A DNA stretch of 64,000 bases from Halomonas sp. YLGW01 (GTDB taxonomy: Bacteria > Pseudomonadota > Gammaproteobacteria > Pseudomonadales > Halomonadaceae), in the NCBI RefSeq assembly GCF_014840935.1, contig NZ_CP062005.1:1302001-1366000 (forward strand), read 5' to 3'. The notes beneath the pieces are model-generated. The model was not told where the DNA came from. It ran no database searches and saw only the letters and a list, made by a program, of their open reading frames with translations. Of the stretch, positions 36,083 through 46,514 are shown piece after piece. Numbering within the stretch: position 1 is the stretch's first letter; each line of letters starts with the position of its first letter. The translations under genes were made by a program, and so were the position numbers.

Positions 36083-37969
36083 ATGCGTAAGCATCGCCAG
36101 GCGCTGAAGAATGCGCGTCAGGAAATGCATACCTTCCGCGTCCGCTCGCTGGTCGCGGTCTGCCTGGTGATCCTGCTCACCGGTGCCCTGATGGCGCGCC
36201 TCGTCTATCTGCAGGTGGTGCAGCACGAGGTCTATATCACGCGCTCGGAAAACAACCGGGTCCGCGTCGAGCCGCTGCCCCCCACCCGCGGGCTGATCTT
36301 CGATCGTAACGGCGAGCTCCTGGCCGAGAACCGACCGACCTACAATCTGACCCTGGTGCGGGAGCGGGTCGAGGACATCGACGCCACCCTGACGCTTTTG
36401 ATCGACCTGCTCGATCTGCCCGAGGCCGAGATCGAGGCCTTTCGCGAACGCTCCCGCCAGCGCCAGCGGCCCTACCAGCCGGCACTGCTGATGAGCGATC
36501 TCAGTGAGGAGCAGATCGCCAGGCTTGCCATCAACCGCTATCGGCTGCCAGGCGTCGAGGTCGAGGCTCAGCTTCTGCGTTATTACCCGGATGCCGAGAT
36601 CATGTCCCATGCGCTGGGGTTCGTCGGCCGCATCAATGCCGAGGAACTCAAGGAGCTGGATTCGGGCAACTACGCGGGCACCCACTTCATCGGCAAGACC
36701 GGCATCGAGCGGTACTACGAGAAGGAGCTTCACGGCCAGGCGGGGCTGCGCAAGGTCGAGACCAATGCCCGTGGGCGGGTGCTTCGGGAGCTGGGGCGCA
36801 CCGACCCGGTGCCCGGGCAGAACCTCACCCTGACCCTCGACAAGGACCTGCAGTCACTGGCGGTGGATCTGATGGACGGGCGACGCGGCTCGATCGTGGC
36901 CATCGCCCCCCAGACCGGCGAGATCCTCGCCATGGTCTCGACGCCCGGCTTTAACAGCAACCAGTTCGTGACCGGGATCGACGTGGCGTCCTATAGGGCG
37001 CTGCAGAACAATATCGACCTGCCGCTCTTCAATCGGGCCACCCGGGGCCACTATCCGGCGGGGTCCACGGTCAAACCCTTCATGGCGCTGTCCGGGCTGA
37101 TCGAAGGGGAAATCACGCCTTCCGAGACCATCTATGACCCGGGGTACTTCCAGCTGCCTAACGACTCGCGTCGTTATCGCAACTGGCTGCGCTGGGGACA
37201 TGGCAAGGTCGACATGGAGCGTGCGATCACGGTATCCAACAACACCTATTTCTATAGCCTGGCCCATGAGCTCGGCATCGATGCCATCAACGAGCACATG
37301 CATCAGTTCGGCTTCGGCGAGCGCGTCACCCAGGATGTCTACGGCGAGAGTACCGGGCTGATGCCGTCTCGGGAATGGAAACGGGCCCGTTTCAATCAGC
37401 CCTGGTATCCCGGCGAGACCCTGTCGGTGGGGATCGGTCAGGGCTATCTGCAGGTCACGCCGCTGCAGCTGGCGACCGCCACCGCGGTACTGGCCAATCG
37501 CGGCCACTGGGTGAAGCCGCGGCTCGCCAAGCGGATCGGCGACGCGCCGGTGCCGGTGAACCTTCCTGGCACCAAGGACGATATCACCATCGAAAAGCCC
37601 CAGTGGTGGCAGGACATCTATGCGGGCATGGAGAACGTGCTCTCGGGTCGCGAAGGCACGGCGCGCCGCGCCGGCCAGGGGCTCGAATACCGCATGGGAG
37701 GCAAGTCCGGTACCGCCCAGGTCTTCTCGCTGGGCCAGGACGAGAAATACAACGCCGAGGAGCTCGCCGAGCGGTTGCGGGATCACGCCCTGTTCGTGGC
37801 CTTCGCCCCGGTCGACGATCCGCAGATCGCCATCTCGGTAGTGGTCGAGAATGCCGGCGGCGGCAGTAGCCACGCCTCCTACCTGGCCCGGGACATGGCC
37901 GATGCCTGGCTGCTCGGCGATGAAGGGGACGAGCCGGCTAGCGACGAGAGCCAGGGAGGGGACGCCTGA
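36083..37969 (+). CDS. mrdA: penicillin-binding protein 2 (elongasome transpeptidase)
   Basis: Peptidoglycan transpeptidase partnering RodA in rod-shape elongation. About 628 residues. An N-terminal membrane anchor (LVAVCLVILLTGALMARLVYL) precedes the dimerisation domain and the transpeptidase domain with Ser328-x-x-Lys331 (STVK), Ser385-Asn-Asn and Lys541-Ser-Gly. All catalytic motifs are intact. An in-frame GTG at 36074 is an alternative start. Its stop overlaps the rodA start by one base. Confidence 0.96.
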   Translation: MRKHRQALKNARQEMHTFRVRSLVAVCLVILLTGALMARLVYLQVVQHEVYITRSENNRVRVEPLPPTRGLIFDRNGELLAENRPTYNLTLVRERVEDIDATLTLLIDLLDLPEAEIEAFRERSRQRQRPYQPALLMSDLSEEQIARLAINRYRLPGVEVEAQLLRYYPDAEIMSHALGFVGRINAEELKELDSGNYAGTHFIGKTGIERYYEKELHGQAGLRKVETNARGRVLRELGRTDPVPGQNLTLTLDKDLQSLAVDLMDGRRGSIVAIAPQTGEILAMVSTPGFNSNQFVTGIDVASYRALQNNIDLPLFNRATRGHYPAGSTVKPFMALSGLIEGEITPSETIYDPGYFQLPNDSRRYRNWLRWGHGKVDMERAITVSNNTYFYSLAHELGIDAINEHMHQFGFGERVTQDVYGESTGLMPSREWKRARFNQPWYPGETLSVGIGQGYLQVTPLQLATATAVLANRGHWVKPRLAKRIGDAPVPVNLPGTKDDITIEKPQWWQDIYAGMENVLSGREGTARRAGQGLEYRMGGKSGTAQVFSLGQDEKYNAEELAERLRDHALFVAFAPVDDPQIAISVVVENAGGGSSHASYLARDMADAWLLGDEGDEPASDESQGGDA

Positions 37970-39129
37970 TGGCGCTGAATGATCTGACCTACTCGCTGCG
38001 CGGCCGGCCCGTGCGGCCGCCCGAGAGCGGCATGTCGCGCCGCAAGAGCCTGTGGGCACGGATTCACCTGGATCCCTGGCTGCTGCTGTTGCTGCTGGTG
38101 CTGATGGGGGCGGGGCTTCTGGTGCTCTACAGTGCCAGTGGCCAGAACATGGCCGTGGTGCAGGCGCAGGCCACCCGGCTGGGCGTGGCCCTGGTGGGGA
38201 TGCTGATCCTGGCCCAGTTCTCGCCCGCCACCTTGATGCGCTGGACGCCGCTGGCCTATGGCGGCACCCTGCTGATGCTGATCGCGGTGGAGGTCATGGG
38301 TGACGTGGGCATGGGGGCCCAGCGCTGGCTGGTGATCCCCGGTGTGATGCGTTTCCAGCCCTCGGAACTGATGAAGCTGGCCATGCCGATGATGGTGGCG
38401 GCCTACCTGGGGCGCCGCCAGCTGCCGCCGCGGCTGCCTGATTTGATGGTCTGCGGGGTGATCCTCGCCGTGCCGGTTGGCCTGATCGCCCGCCAGCCCG
38501 ATCTCGGCACCTCGCTGCTGGTGGCCTCGGCGGCGGTGTTCGTGGTGCTGCTGGCCGGGCTGTCCTGGCGTTTCATCGTCTTCTTCGCGGCGCTGATCGC
38601 CTCGGCTCTGCCCCTGCTATGGATGAACATGCACGCCTATCAGCGACAGCGGGTGCTGACCTTCCTGAACCCGGAGAGCGATCCGCTGGGCGCGGGCTGG
38701 AACATCATCCAGTCGACCACCGCTATCGGCAGCGGCGGGGTGTTCGGCAAGGGCTGGCTGGAGGGCACGCAATCTCAGCTCGAGTTCCTACCCGAGCGTC
38801 ACACCGACTTTATCGTCGCCGTGCTCGGCGAGGAGTTCGGCCTGGTGGGCATGCTGCTGGTGCTCTGCCTGTACCTGCTGATCGTCGGGCGTGGCCTGTG
38901 GCTCGCCAATGGCGCCCAGGACAGTTTCGGCCGCCTGCTGGCAGGCAGTATCATCCTGACCTTCTTCATCTATGTCTTCGTCAACGTGGGCATGGTCAGC
39001 GGCATCCTGCCGGTGGTGGGAGTGCCGCTGCCGCTGGTCAGTTACGGCGGGACCTCCAGCGTGACCTTGATGGCCGGTTTCGGTATTCTCATGGCCATCC
39101 ATTCCCATCGGCGGCTGCTGCCCCGTTAG
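37969..39129 (+). CDS. rodA: rod shape-determining peptidoglycan polymerase RodA
   Basis: SEDS-family glycosyltransferase that polymerises lipid II with PBP2. 386 residues with about ten membrane spans. SEDS features include LLVLYSASGQNMAVV, GAQRWLVIPGVMRFQPSELMKLAMP, RQPDLGTSLL with the essential Asp region, QSQLEFLPERHTDFI and the C-terminal GVPLPLVSYGGTSSV. ATG 37969 overlaps the mrdA stop; an internal Met at codon 22 is possible but less well placed. Confidence 0.96.
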   Translation: MALNDLTYSLRGRPVRPPESGMSRRKSLWARIHLDPWLLLLLLVLMGAGLLVLYSASGQNMAVVQAQATRLGVALVGMLILAQFSPATLMRWTPLAYGGTLLMLIAVEVMGDVGMGAQRWLVIPGVMRFQPSELMKLAMPMMVAAYLGRRQLPPRLPDLMVCGVILAVPVGLIARQPDLGTSLLVASAAVFVVLLAGLSWRFIVFFAALIASALPLLWMNMHAYQRQRVLTFLNPESDPLGAGWNIIQSTTAIGSGGVFGKGWLEGTQSQLEFLPERHTDFIVAVLGEEFGLVGMLLVLCLYLLIVGRGLWLANGAQDSFGRLLAGSIILTFFIYVFVNVGMVSGILPVVGVPLPLVSYGGTSSVTLMAGFGILMAIHSHRRLLPR

Positions 39130-39158
39130 GGCCCATTGACATCGGAGAGCCCTGATCG

Positions 39159-40190
39159 ATGATCGCAGGACGAATGACAAGGACGCTGTTGCCTCTCATC
39201 GCCGGGCTGGGCTTGGGCGTGTGTGCCCAGGCCAGTGCCGCCGAGCCGTTGACCGGCAAGACCTTTGACCCTGACACCCATTCCGAGGCCGCTGCCCTGG
39301 TCGAGGAACTGGTCGGCGAAGGCCTCGAGCGGGCCTGGCTTTTGGAGGCGCTGCGCGACGCCCATTACCGCCAGGGCGTGCTGGACGCCATGGCCGGTGC
39401 CGCCGAGCGGCATCTGCGCTGGGATCAGTACCGCGCCATCTTTTTGAAGCCCGCACGCATTCGGCGCGGCGCGGCCTTCATTGCCGAGCATCGCGAGGCC
39501 TTCGCCCGGGCCGAGGCAACGTATGGCGTGCCGCCTGAGGTGATCGCCGCCATCATCGGCGTCGAGACCGACTATGGGCGCGTGACCGGCAGTCACCGGG
39601 TGCTGGATTCGCTGGCCACGCTGGCGTTTCATCATCCCCGCCGCGGCGACTTCTTCCGCGGCGAGCTTGAGGCCTTCCTGGAGATCACCCATCAGGCCGG
39701 CGTGGCGCCGGGCAGCCTCGAGGGCTCCTATGCCGGGGCCATGGGCTATCCCCAGTTCATTCCCACCAGCTATCGTGCCTATGCTGTCGATTTCGATGGA
39801 GATGGCGTGCGCGACCTGTGGCACAACCCGGTCGATGCCATCGGCAGCGTCGCCAACTATTTCGCCGAACATGGCTGGCGCCCCGGGGGCGATCTCTATG
39901 TCGAGGCCGAGGGTCCCGCGACGCCGCCGGCCGCTATCGAGTTCAACCAGACCCGGCCTCCCTATGTCGGCCTCGCCACCCTGGCAGAAGCGGGCGTGAT
40001 CGCCGATGATGACGGCCTGGCGACCGACGGCGAGGTGATTCCCCTGGCGCTGGATCTCGCCGGCGGCGCCTATCGTTACCGCCTTGGCTTGCATAACTTC
40101 TACGTCATCACCCGCTACAACCATAGTCACCTGTACGCCATGGCCGTGACCGAGCTGGCCGAGGCGATCGCGCGCGAGGAGTCGGCATGA
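39159..40190 (+). CDS. mltB: lytic murein transglycosylase B
   Basis: Cleaves the glycan strand to 1,6-anhydromuropeptides, making room for wall growth. 343 residues. A signal peptide (LLPLIAGLGLGVCAQASAA) without a lipobox suggests a soluble periplasmic form. The catalytic Glu lies in AAIIGVETDYGRVTGSHRV, followed by FFRGELEAFL, GSYAGAMGYPQFIPTSYR and DLWHNPVDAIGSVANYF, all MltB signatures. Part of the mrdA-rodA-mltB-rlpA-dacA wall cluster; overlaps rlpA by 4 bp. Confidence 0.95.
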   Translation: MIAGRMTRTLLPLIAGLGLGVCAQASAAEPLTGKTFDPDTHSEAAALVEELVGEGLERAWLLEALRDAHYRQGVLDAMAGAAERHLRWDQYRAIFLKPARIRRGAAFIAEHREAFARAEATYGVPPEVIAAIIGVETDYGRVTGSHRVLDSLATLAFHHPRRGDFFRGELEAFLEITHQAGVAPGSLEGSYAGAMGYPQFIPTSYRAYAVDFDGDGVRDLWHNPVDAIGSVANYFAEHGWRPGGDLYVEAEGPATPPAAIEFNQTRPPYVGLATLAEAGVIADDDGLATDGEVIPLALDLAGGAYRYRLGLHNFYVITRYNHSHLYAMAVTELAEAIAREESA

Positions 40191-41110
40191 AGCGTTGGAT
40201 GCTGTTGGCCGCCGTGTCGCTGCTGGCGGGCTGCGCCGCCGGTGGGGGCGGGCAGACCGAGCAAAGGACCCCGCCGGCGCCTGCCACCGCCGATGGCCGC
40301 TATGCCATGTCGAGCGATGCCTACCCCGAGACGCCGCCGAACGTGGCCGAGGTGCCCGATGCGGTGCCGCGCCCCGAGCCGCGGGCTCGCGGGGGCAATC
40401 GCTCGACCTATGAGGTATGGGGCAAGACCTACCACGTGCTCGATGACCCGCGGGGCTATCGCCAGGAGGGCATCGCCTCCTGGTACGGCGAGAAATTCCA
40501 CGGCTATGCCACAGCCAGCGGCGACATCTACGACATGTACGAGATGTCGGCGGCGCATCGTTCCCTGCCGCTGCCGAGCTATGTGCGGGTGACCAATCTG
40601 GATAACGGTCGTCGGGTGATCGTGCGGGTCAACGATCGCGGCCCCTTCCATGAGAATCGCGAGATCGATCTGTCCTATGCGGCGGCGGCCCGGCTCGATA
40701 TCCTCGGCCAAGGGACCGGCCAGGTCAGGGTCGAGGTGATCGATCCGGTGGCCTGGCAGGCGCGTCATGGCGATGGCGCTACCGCGTCTGCCGGTGACGT
40801 GTCGGCGACGGCCCGCGACGCGGCCGTCAGCCCCGCTGCGCCAACGCGCCCGGCGACGTCGGGTCGCGCCGCCGCCGCCAGCGGTGCCGTCTTTCTCCAG
40901 GTCGCGGCCCTGGGGTCACGGGGTAGCGCCCATGCGCTCGAGGCTCGGCTCGAGGACGAACTCGGCCAACCGGTTCGTGTGGAAAGCGATGCTCGCCTGC
41001 ACCGGGTGCAGGTCGGCCCGTTGGCCGCGGGCGGCGACCTGGACGCCGTTCGCGAGGCCCTGCGACGTGCAGGCTTCGACCAGGCCCTGACGATTCGTGA
41101 TGGCACCTGA
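40187..41110 (+). CDS. rlpA: septal ring lytic transglycosylase RlpA
   Basis: Outer-membrane lipoprotein that cleaves denuded glycan strands at the septum in related bacteria. 307 residues. MKRWMLLAAVSLLAGC gives lipidated Cys16. The double-psi barrel domain follows (EGIASWYGEKFHGYATASGDIYDMYEMSAAH, cited in part, and VRVNDRGPFHENREIDLSYAAA with the catalytic Asp region). After an Ala/Pro/Thr-rich linker comes a C-terminal SPOR domain (VFLQVAALGSRGSAHALEARL), which targets denuded peptidoglycan. Confidence 0.94.
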   Translation: MKRWMLLAAVSLLAGCAAGGGGQTEQRTPPAPATADGRYAMSSDAYPETPPNVAEVPDAVPRPEPRARGGNRSTYEVWGKTYHVLDDPRGYRQEGIASWYGEKFHGYATASGDIYDMYEMSAAHRSLPLPSYVRVTNLDNGRRVIVRVNDRGPFHENREIDLSYAAAARLDILGQGTGQVRVEVIDPVAWQARHGDGATASAGDVSATARDAAVSPAAPTRPATSGRAAAASGAVFLQVAALGSRGSAHALEARLEDELGQPVRVESDARLHRVQVGPLAAGGDLDAVREALRRAGFDQALTIRDGT

Positions 41111-41168
41111 GACGCGTGCCCGCTGTCCCATTAACTTCCCTTCGCTCAACGCCACGAGAAATGTTGTC

Positions 41169-42371
41169 ATGAGAGTCTCACTGTTCCGCGCCGGCCTCGG
41201 CCAACGCCTGATGTCCGCACTCCTGCTATGCCTGATGTGTCTTGCCCTGCCGCTCCAGGCGCAGGAGGTCGACAGTCCCCGGCCACAAACCATGATTCCG
41301 TCGCCGCCGAGCCTCGCGGCGTCCTCCTGGCTTTTGATGGATGCCGATACCGGCGAGGTGCTGGTCAGTCATAACGCCGACGAGCGTCTGCCGCCGGCCA
41401 GCCTGACCAAGCTGATGACGGCCTACCTGGTCGAGCACGAGCTGGATCGCGGGGGTATCGATCGGGAGGATCAGGTGCTGGTCAGCGAGAAGGCCTGGCG
41501 CACCGGGGGCTCGCGGATGTTCATCCAGGAGGGGTCCCAGGTCAGTGTCGAGCAGTTGCTCAAGGGCGTCATCATCCAGTCCGGCAACGATGCCAGCGTG
41601 GCGCTGGCCGAGCATATCGCCGGCGGCGAATCGGCCTTCGCCGACCTGATGAATCAGCAGGCGGATCGCATGGGCATGGTCAATACCCATTTCGCCAATG
41701 CCACCGGCCTCCCGGATGACAGTCATTATTCCTCGGCCCATGATCTGGGGCTGCTGGCGCGGCACATCATCAATGACTACCCCGAGCAGTACAAGCTCTA
41801 TGCCGAGAAGGAGTACACCTACAACGGCATTCGTCAGCCCAACCGCAACCGCCTGCTGTGGCGCGATTCCAGCGTCGATGGCCTGAAGACCGGCCACACC
41901 GAGGCGGCGGGTTACTGCCTGGTGGCCTCGGCCAAGCGCGACGACATGCGCCTGATCTCGGTGGTGATGGGCACCGACTCTGACGAGGCGCGCGCCCAAG
42001 AGTCCCAGAAGCTGTTGAGCTACGGCTTCCGCTTCTTCGAGACCATGGAGCTCTACCCGCAGGGTGCCGTGCTGTCCACGCCGCGCATCTGGGGGGGAGA
42101 GAAGAATGACCTGCGCCTGGGCGTCGATCGCGAGGTTCGCATGACGGTGCCCCGTGGTCGTGGTGAGGAGCTGACCGCACGCCTGAACCTGCCGGCGTCC
42201 ATCGATGCCCCGGTCGCGGCCGGGGAGCGCCTGGGCACCCTGGAAATCAAGCTCGGTGACGAGGTGATCGGCGAACGCCCACTGGTGGCGCTGGAAAGCG
42301 TCGAGCAGGGCGGAATCTTCAAGCGCCTGCTGGACACCGTGAGGCGCTTCATCAGCGGCCTGTTCGCCTGA
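41169..42371 (+). CDS. dacA: D-alanyl-D-alanine carboxypeptidase (PBP5/6 type)
   Basis: Trims the terminal D-Ala from peptidoglycan pentapeptides. 400 residues. A signal peptide (LMSALLLCLMCLALPLQAQ) is followed by the serine-peptidase motifs Ser78-Leu-Thr-Lys81, SGN in IIQSGNDASVALAEHI and KTG in VDGLKTGHTEAAGYCLV. A C-terminal beta domain ends in an amphipathic tail (GGIFKRLLDTVRRFISGLFA), the usual membrane anchor. The open frame extends to 41097 inside the rlpA end; ATG 41169 gives the normal signal peptide. Confidence 0.95.
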   Translation: MRVSLFRAGLGQRLMSALLLCLMCLALPLQAQEVDSPRPQTMIPSPPSLAASSWLLMDADTGEVLVSHNADERLPPASLTKLMTAYLVEHELDRGGIDREDQVLVSEKAWRTGGSRMFIQEGSQVSVEQLLKGVIIQSGNDASVALAEHIAGGESAFADLMNQQADRMGMVNTHFANATGLPDDSHYSSAHDLGLLARHIINDYPEQYKLYAEKEYTYNGIRQPNRNRLLWRDSSVDGLKTGHTEAAGYCLVASAKRDDMRLISVVMGTDSDEARAQESQKLLSYGFRFFETMELYPQGAVLSTPRIWGGEKNDLRLGVDREVRMTVPRGRGEELTARLNLPASIDAPVAAGERLGTLEIKLGDEVIGERPLVALESVEQGGIFKRLLDTVRRFISGLFA

Positions 42372-42394
42372 GCCTTTGGCCCCTGATCGAACTG

Positions 42395-42419
42395 GCGGGC
42401 GGCCCGGCGGGCCGCCCGC
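42395..42419 (+). other. GC-rich hairpin after dacA
   Basis: GCGGGCGGCCC, 3-nt loop, GGGCCGCCCGC in the dacA-ybeD gap. No T run follows, so it may be a weak terminator or a stabilising hairpin. Confidence 0.4.
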
Positions 42420-42480
42420 TCTTGGTTGAGGCAACGAGGTTGAGTAGAATACTGGGACATATCATCCGTCGAGTACGCAC

Positions 42481-42792
42481 ATGACCGACAAGTCCCTGCG
42501 GGACATGCGCCTGGCCGGCGCTCCCGCGTCAGCTCATGCCACCGAGCTGGAATACCCCTGCGACTACTCCCTGAAGATCGTCGGCGACGCCGTCGAAGGG
42601 TTTCGCGAGCTGGTGATCGAGATCGTCGAACGGCACGATGGCGTCTTCGATCGCGAGACCGTACGCCTGGTGGACAGCCGGAATGGCAAGTTCCAGTCGG
42701 TGCGCTTGACCATCACCGCCACTGGCCCCGAGCAGATTGCCGCCTTGCATGCCGATCTCAAGGCCTCCGGCCGCGTGCACATGGTGATCTGA
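42481..42792 (+). CDS. ybeD: YbeD/DUF493 family protein
   Basis: Small cytoplasmic protein of the YbeD family with an ACT-like fold; function uncertain, commonly next to lipB. 103 residues: [31 protein letters not shown] and the C-terminal [15 protein letters not shown] match the family. Its stop overlaps the lipB start by one base, so lipB translation is probably coupled. The conserved dacA-ybeD-lipB-lipA order supports the identity. Confidence 0.93.
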   Translation: MTDKSLRDMRLAGAPASAHATELEYPCDYSLKIVGDAVEGFRELVIEIVERHDGVFDRETVRLVDSRNGKFQSVRLTITATGPEQIAALHADLKASGRVHMVI

Positions 42793-43469
42793 TGGCCGAG
42801 CTCGAGGTCTACCGGCTCGGTCGGCAGCCCTATCTGCCGGTCTGGCAGGCCATGCGGGATCTGACCGATCACCGCCAGGCCGATCAGCCCGACCAGCTGT
42901 GGCTGGTCCAGCACGACCCGGTCTTCACCCAGGGGCAGGCGGGGCGGCCCGAACACCTGCTGATGCCCGGCGACATCCCGGTGGTCGATACCGATCGAGG
43001 CGGTCAGGTGACCTATCATGGTCCCGGCCAGCTGGTGATCTATCCGCTGCTCGACGTCAAGCGTGCCAAGCTGGGCGTGCGTACCCTGGTCACCGCCCTG
43101 GAAGAGGCCGTGATCGATGCCCTGGCCGAGCACGGTATCGACGCCCGGGCTCGGCCGGATGCACCGGGAGTCTACGTGGGTGATGCCAAGATCGCCTCGC
43201 TTGGGCTGCGCATCCGCCGCGGCTGCAGCTTCCACGGCATCGCCGTGAACCTGGCCATGGATCTGTCGCCGTTCGGGCGCATCAATCCCTGCGGCTATGC
43301 CGGCATGGCGATGACCCAGCTGGCTGAGCTGATCGATACCGTTCCCGACCTCGAGACCGAAACCCATCGCCTGGTCCGTTGCCTGGCCGCTCGGCTCGGC
43401 AACATGCAACTCACCGACAAGCCCGGCATGCCGCCTTCTCTGGTCCTTGACCAGAGCGCGAGTGCCTAA
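42792..43469 (+). CDS. lipB: octanoyl-ACP:protein N-octanoyltransferase
   Basis: Transfers octanoate from ACP to lipoyl domains of 2-oxoacid dehydrogenases and GcvH. 225 residues. Family motifs: [41 protein letters not shown], the conserved Lys in [16 protein letters not shown] and the active-site Cys in [14 protein letters not shown]. Followed after 27 bp by lipA, which inserts the sulfur atoms. Confidence 0.96.
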   Translation: MAELEVYRLGRQPYLPVWQAMRDLTDHRQADQPDQLWLVQHDPVFTQGQAGRPEHLLMPGDIPVVDTDRGGQVTYHGPGQLVIYPLLDVKRAKLGVRTLVTALEEAVIDALAEHGIDARARPDAPGVYVGDAKIASLGLRIRRGCSFHGIAVNLAMDLSPFGRINPCGYAGMAMTQLAELIDTVPDLETETHRLVRCLAARLGNMQLTDKPGMPPSLVLDQSASA

Positions 43470-43496
43470 CGTTTACGAGCGCAGGATACCCTGATC

Positions 43497-44507
43497 ATGA
43501 CCGAGAGCACCGCTACCCCCGTGACCCCGCCCAATGCCGCTGCGGCCGCCGCCAAGAAGAAGGCCCGGGCCGAGCGCGGCGTCAAGCTGCGCGGCGCCGA
43601 GAAGGTCGCCCGCATCCCGGTCAAGGTGATTCCCACCGAGACCGTGCCGCGCAAGCCCGACTGGCTGAAGGTACGCATGCCGATCTCCCAGGAGGTCACG
43701 CGCATCAAGCAGACCCTGCGCAAGCATGGGCTGCATACCGTCTGTGAAGAGGCCTCCTGCCCCAACCTGGGCGAGTGCTTCAACGGCGGCACCGCGACCT
43801 TCATGATCCTCGGCGACATCTGTACCCGCCGCTGCCCGTTCTGCGACGTGGCTCACGGCCGCCCCAACGCGGTCAACGAGAAGGAGCCGCGGGAGCTCGC
43901 CGAGGCGATCGCCGAGATGCGCCTGAACTACGTGGTGGTGACCTCGGTGGACCGCGACGACCTGCGCGACGGCGGCTCGCAGCACTTCGCCGACTGCATC
44001 CGCGAGATCCGCAACGACAGCCCGGAGATCGAGATCGAGGTGCTGGTGCCGGACTTCCGTGGCCGCATGGAAGTGGCGCTGGATATCCTCGAGCAGACTC
44101 CGCCGGATGTCTTCAACCATAACCTGGAGACCGTGCCGTCGCTGTACCGCAAGGTACGCCCGGGGGCCGACTATCAGTGGTCGCTGGACCTGCTCAAGGG
44201 CTACAAGGCGCGTCGGCCGGACGTGATGACCAAGTCCGGGCTGATGCTCGGCGTCGGCGAGACCGACGAGCAGGTCATCGAGGTGATGCGCGATCTGCGT
44301 GCCCATGGTGTCGACATGCTGACGCTTGGCCAGTACATGCAGCCGTCCAAGAACCACCTGCCGATCGATCGCTGGGTGCACCCGGAGACCTTCGACTGGT
44401 TCGCCGAGCAGGGCAAGGCGATGGGGTTCAAGCACGTCGCTTCCGGCCCGCTGGTGCGCTCCTCCTACCATGCCGATCAACAGGCTCACGGCATCGAGGT
44501 CAAGTAA
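43497..44507 (+). CDS. lipA: lipoyl synthase
   Basis: Radical-SAM enzyme that inserts two sulfurs into protein-bound octanoate. 336 residues. The auxiliary cluster motif [12 protein letters not shown] and the radical-SAM CTRRCPFC are both complete. The C-terminal [13 protein letters not shown] holds the serine ligand region. An Ala/Lys-rich N-terminal extension of about 30 residues precedes the conserved core. Last gene of the long plus-strand run, closed by a strong terminator. Confidence 0.97.
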   Translation: MTESTATPVTPPNAAAAAAKKKARAERGVKLRGAEKVARIPVKVIPTETVPRKPDWLKVRMPISQEVTRIKQTLRKHGLHTVCEEASCPNLGECFNGGTATFMILGDICTRRCPFCDVAHGRPNAVNEKEPRELAEAIAEMRLNYVVVTSVDRDDLRDGGSQHFADCIREIRNDSPEIEIEVLVPDFRGRMEVALDILEQTPPDVFNHNLETVPSLYRKVRPGADYQWSLDLLKGYKARRPDVMTKSGLMLGVGETDEQVIEVMRDLRAHGVDMLTLGQYMQPSKNHLPIDRWVHPETFDWFAEQGKAMGFKHVASGPLVRSSYHADQQAHGIEVK

Positions 44508-44570
44508 GCGACCCTGAGTCTCGCCTGGCGGCGACCCGCCCGGCCTCGAAGCTAAGCGAGACGCTCAGAT

Positions 44571-44608
44571 ACAAGAAGGCCGCGCCCCGAGGGGCGCGGC
44601 CTTCTTGT
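44571..44608. terminator. strong intrinsic hairpin between lipA and purN
   Basis: A perfect 18-bp inverted repeat (ACAAGAAGGCCGCGCCCC and its complement) around a 2-nt centre. The run of A/T pairs at its base gives weak T-rich tails on both strands. It lies between converging lipA and purN and probably serves both. Confidence 0.75.
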
Positions 44609-44622
44609 GTGCTGACTGCCTG

Positions 44623-44655
44623 ACGCCGGTCGGCGATATCGAAGCCGACCGGCGT
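44623..44655 (-). other. hairpin just past the purN stop
   Basis: ACGCCGGTCGGC / GCCGACCGGCGT with a 9-nt loop, 6 bp beyond the purN stop. No T run follows on the minus strand. It may protect the transcript 3' end together with the larger hairpin next to it. Confidence 0.5.
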
Positions 44656-44661
44656 TGAGCG

Positions 44662-45426
44662 TCAGGCGTTACGGTCGTCGTGCCCGTCTTCGGCTTCTTC
44701 GGCGAGGTCCTCGTCGAGCTCCTCGGCGGCATCGGCATGGGACAGACGCAGGCCCTGGGGCGGCAGCGGGGTGCCGTCCAGGGTCGGGCCCTTGGCGCTC
44801 AGGCTGAGTCGGCCTTCGAGGAACCAGCGCACCGCGATCGGGTAGATCAGGTGCTCACGGCTCTGGACCTTGTCCTTGAGGCTGTCCTCGGTGTCCTCGG
44901 CGGTGACATCGACCGCCGCCTGAACCACCACCGGGCCACCGTCCAGCTCTTCGCTGACGAAATGCACGCTGACACCATGCTCGGCGACGCCGTCGGCTAG
45001 TGCTCGGGCGTGGGTGTGCAGGCCCTGATAGGCGGGCAGCAGCGAGGGATGGATGTTGAGCATCCGGCCGTAGAAGCGCTGCACGAACCGCGGTGTGAGG
45101 ATGCGCATGAAGCCTGCCAGTACCACCAGGTCCGGCTCATGACGCTCGATCACCTTGATCAGGGCGCCATCGAAGGCCTCGCGGCTGTCGTACTCGCGAT
45201 GGGGCAGGGCGACCGCCTCGATGCCGGCATCCCGGGCGCGCTTGAGGCCATAGGCATCGGCCTTGTTGGAGATCACGGCGACGATTTCGCCACCCAGCTC
45301 GTCATAGGACTGAGCGTCGATCAGCGCCTGAAGGTTGCTGCCACTGCCGGAGATCAGCACCACCACCCGGGGCGTGCTGGCCTGCTCGGCCTCGAAGCCA
45401 TTGAGGGTGTCGGTTGCCTCGCTCAT
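44662..45426 (-). CDS. purN: phosphoribosylglycinamide formyltransferase PurN
   Basis: Formyl-THF-dependent formylation of GAR in purine synthesis. 254 residues, longer than the 212 of E. coli owing to an N-terminal lead of about 18 residues and an acidic C-terminal tail ([17 protein letters not shown]). Core motifs: [17 protein letters not shown], the catalytic [17 protein letters not shown] (Asn, His) and [13 protein letters not shown] with the Asp. Overlaps purM by 4 bp, the classical purMN pair. Confidence 0.95.
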   Translation of the reverse strand: MSEATDTLNGFEAEQASTPRVVVLISGSGSNLQALIDAQSYDELGGEIVAVISNKADAYGLKRARDAGIEAVALPHREYDSREAFDGALIKVIERHEPDLVVLAGFMRILTPRFVQRFYGRMLNIHPSLLPAYQGLHTHARALADGVAEHGVSVHFVSEELDGGPVVVQAAVDVTAEDTEDSLKDKVQSREHLIYPIAVRWFLEGRLSLSAKGPTLDGTPLPPQGLRLSHADAAEELDEDLAEEAEDGHDDRNA

Positions 45427-46514
45427 GCCTTGAGGTTCTCCAGAATGACCTGTTCTTCTTCGCCTTCGCGAGCGACGATCTCACCGAGGCGGTAAACGGT
45501 CTCGCCCTGGGTTTCCAGGTGAGCCTTTGCCTGCTCGGCGTCGGCGGCGGAGACGGCGATGACCATGCCGACGCCACAGTTCAGCACGCGGTGCATCTCG
45601 TGCTCATCGACGTTGCCCTGGGTCTGGAGCCAGTCGAAGACCGCCGGGCGCGTCCAGGCATTGACGTCGATGCGTGCACTGAGCGACTCGGGCAGCACCC
45701 GCGGGATGTTCTCGGACAGGCCGCCACCGGTGATGTGCGACAGCGCATGCACCGATACACCGCTGTCCTTGATCAGGGACAGCAGCGACTTGACGTAGAT
45801 GCGGGTCGGGGCGATCAGCGCCTCGCGCAGCGGCACGCCGTCGATGTCGGTATCGAGATCCGCGCCGCTGACCTCGAGGATCTTGCGGATCAGCGAATAG
45901 CCGTTGGAATGGGGGCCGGAGGAGGCCAGGCCGAGCAGCACGTCGCCTTCAGCGACCTGGCTGCCATCGAGGATCTCGTCCTTCTCGACCACACCGACGC
46001 AGAAGCCGGCCAGGTCGTAGTCGCTGCCTTCGTACATGCCGGGCATCTCGGCGGTCTCGCCCCCCACCAGGGCACAGCCGGACTGGGCACAGCCCTCGCC
46101 GATGCCGGTCACCACGTCGGCGGCGATGTCCACGTCGAGCTTGCCCGTGGCATAGTAGTCGAGGAAGAACAGCGGCTCAGCGCCGGCGACCACCAGATCA
46201 TTGACGCACATGGCGACCAGGTCGATGCCGATGGTGTCGTGCTTGCCAAGATCCATGGCGAGGCGCAGCTTGGTGCCGACGCCGTCGGTGCCGGAGACCA
46301 GCACCGGCTGCCGGTAGCCGGCGGGCAGCTCGCAGAGCGCGCCGAAACCGCCAAGGCCACCCATCACCTCGGGGCGAGTGGTACGCTTGGCGACGCCCTT
46401 GATGCGATCGACCAGGGCGTTACCGGCGTCGATGTCCACGCCGGCGTCCTTGTAGCTCAGCGAGGCGGAATCGGCGGAAGAAGGGGAAGAGGAGTCCGAC
46501 GGGCTGCGGGTCAT
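45423..46514 (-). CDS. purM: phosphoribosylformylglycinamidine cyclo-ligase PurM
   Basis: ATP-dependent ring closure to AIR in purine synthesis. 363 residues. After a Ser-rich lead ([20 protein letters not shown]) the family core begins [19 protein letters not shown], with [37 protein letters not shown] and [24 protein letters not shown] 46514 has AGGAA 7 nt upstream; the open frame to 46604 has no family match. Divergent from the perM-hda unit. Confidence 0.96.
   Translation of the reverse strand: MTRSPSDSSSPSSADSASLSYKDAGVDIDAGNALVDRIKGVAKRTTRPEVMGGLGGFGALCELPAGYRQPVLVSGTDGVGTKLRLAMDLGKHDTIGIDLVAMCVNDLVVAGAEPLFFLDYYATGKLDVDIAADVVTGIGEGCAQSGCALVGGETAEMPGMYEGSDYDLAGFCVGVVEKDEILDGSQVAEGDVLLGLASSGPHSNGYSLIRKILEVSGADLDTDIDGVPLREALIAPTRIYVKSLLSLIKDSGVSVHALSHITGGGLSENIPRVLPESLSARIDVNAWTRPAVFDWLQTQGNVDEHEMHRVLNCGVGMVIAVSAADAEQAKAHLETQGETVYRLGEIVAREGEEEQVILENLKA

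Noticed and set aside
44623-44655. Hairpin after purN as an intrinsic terminator
   Set aside because: Stable stem but no T run on either strand; listed only as a hairpin.
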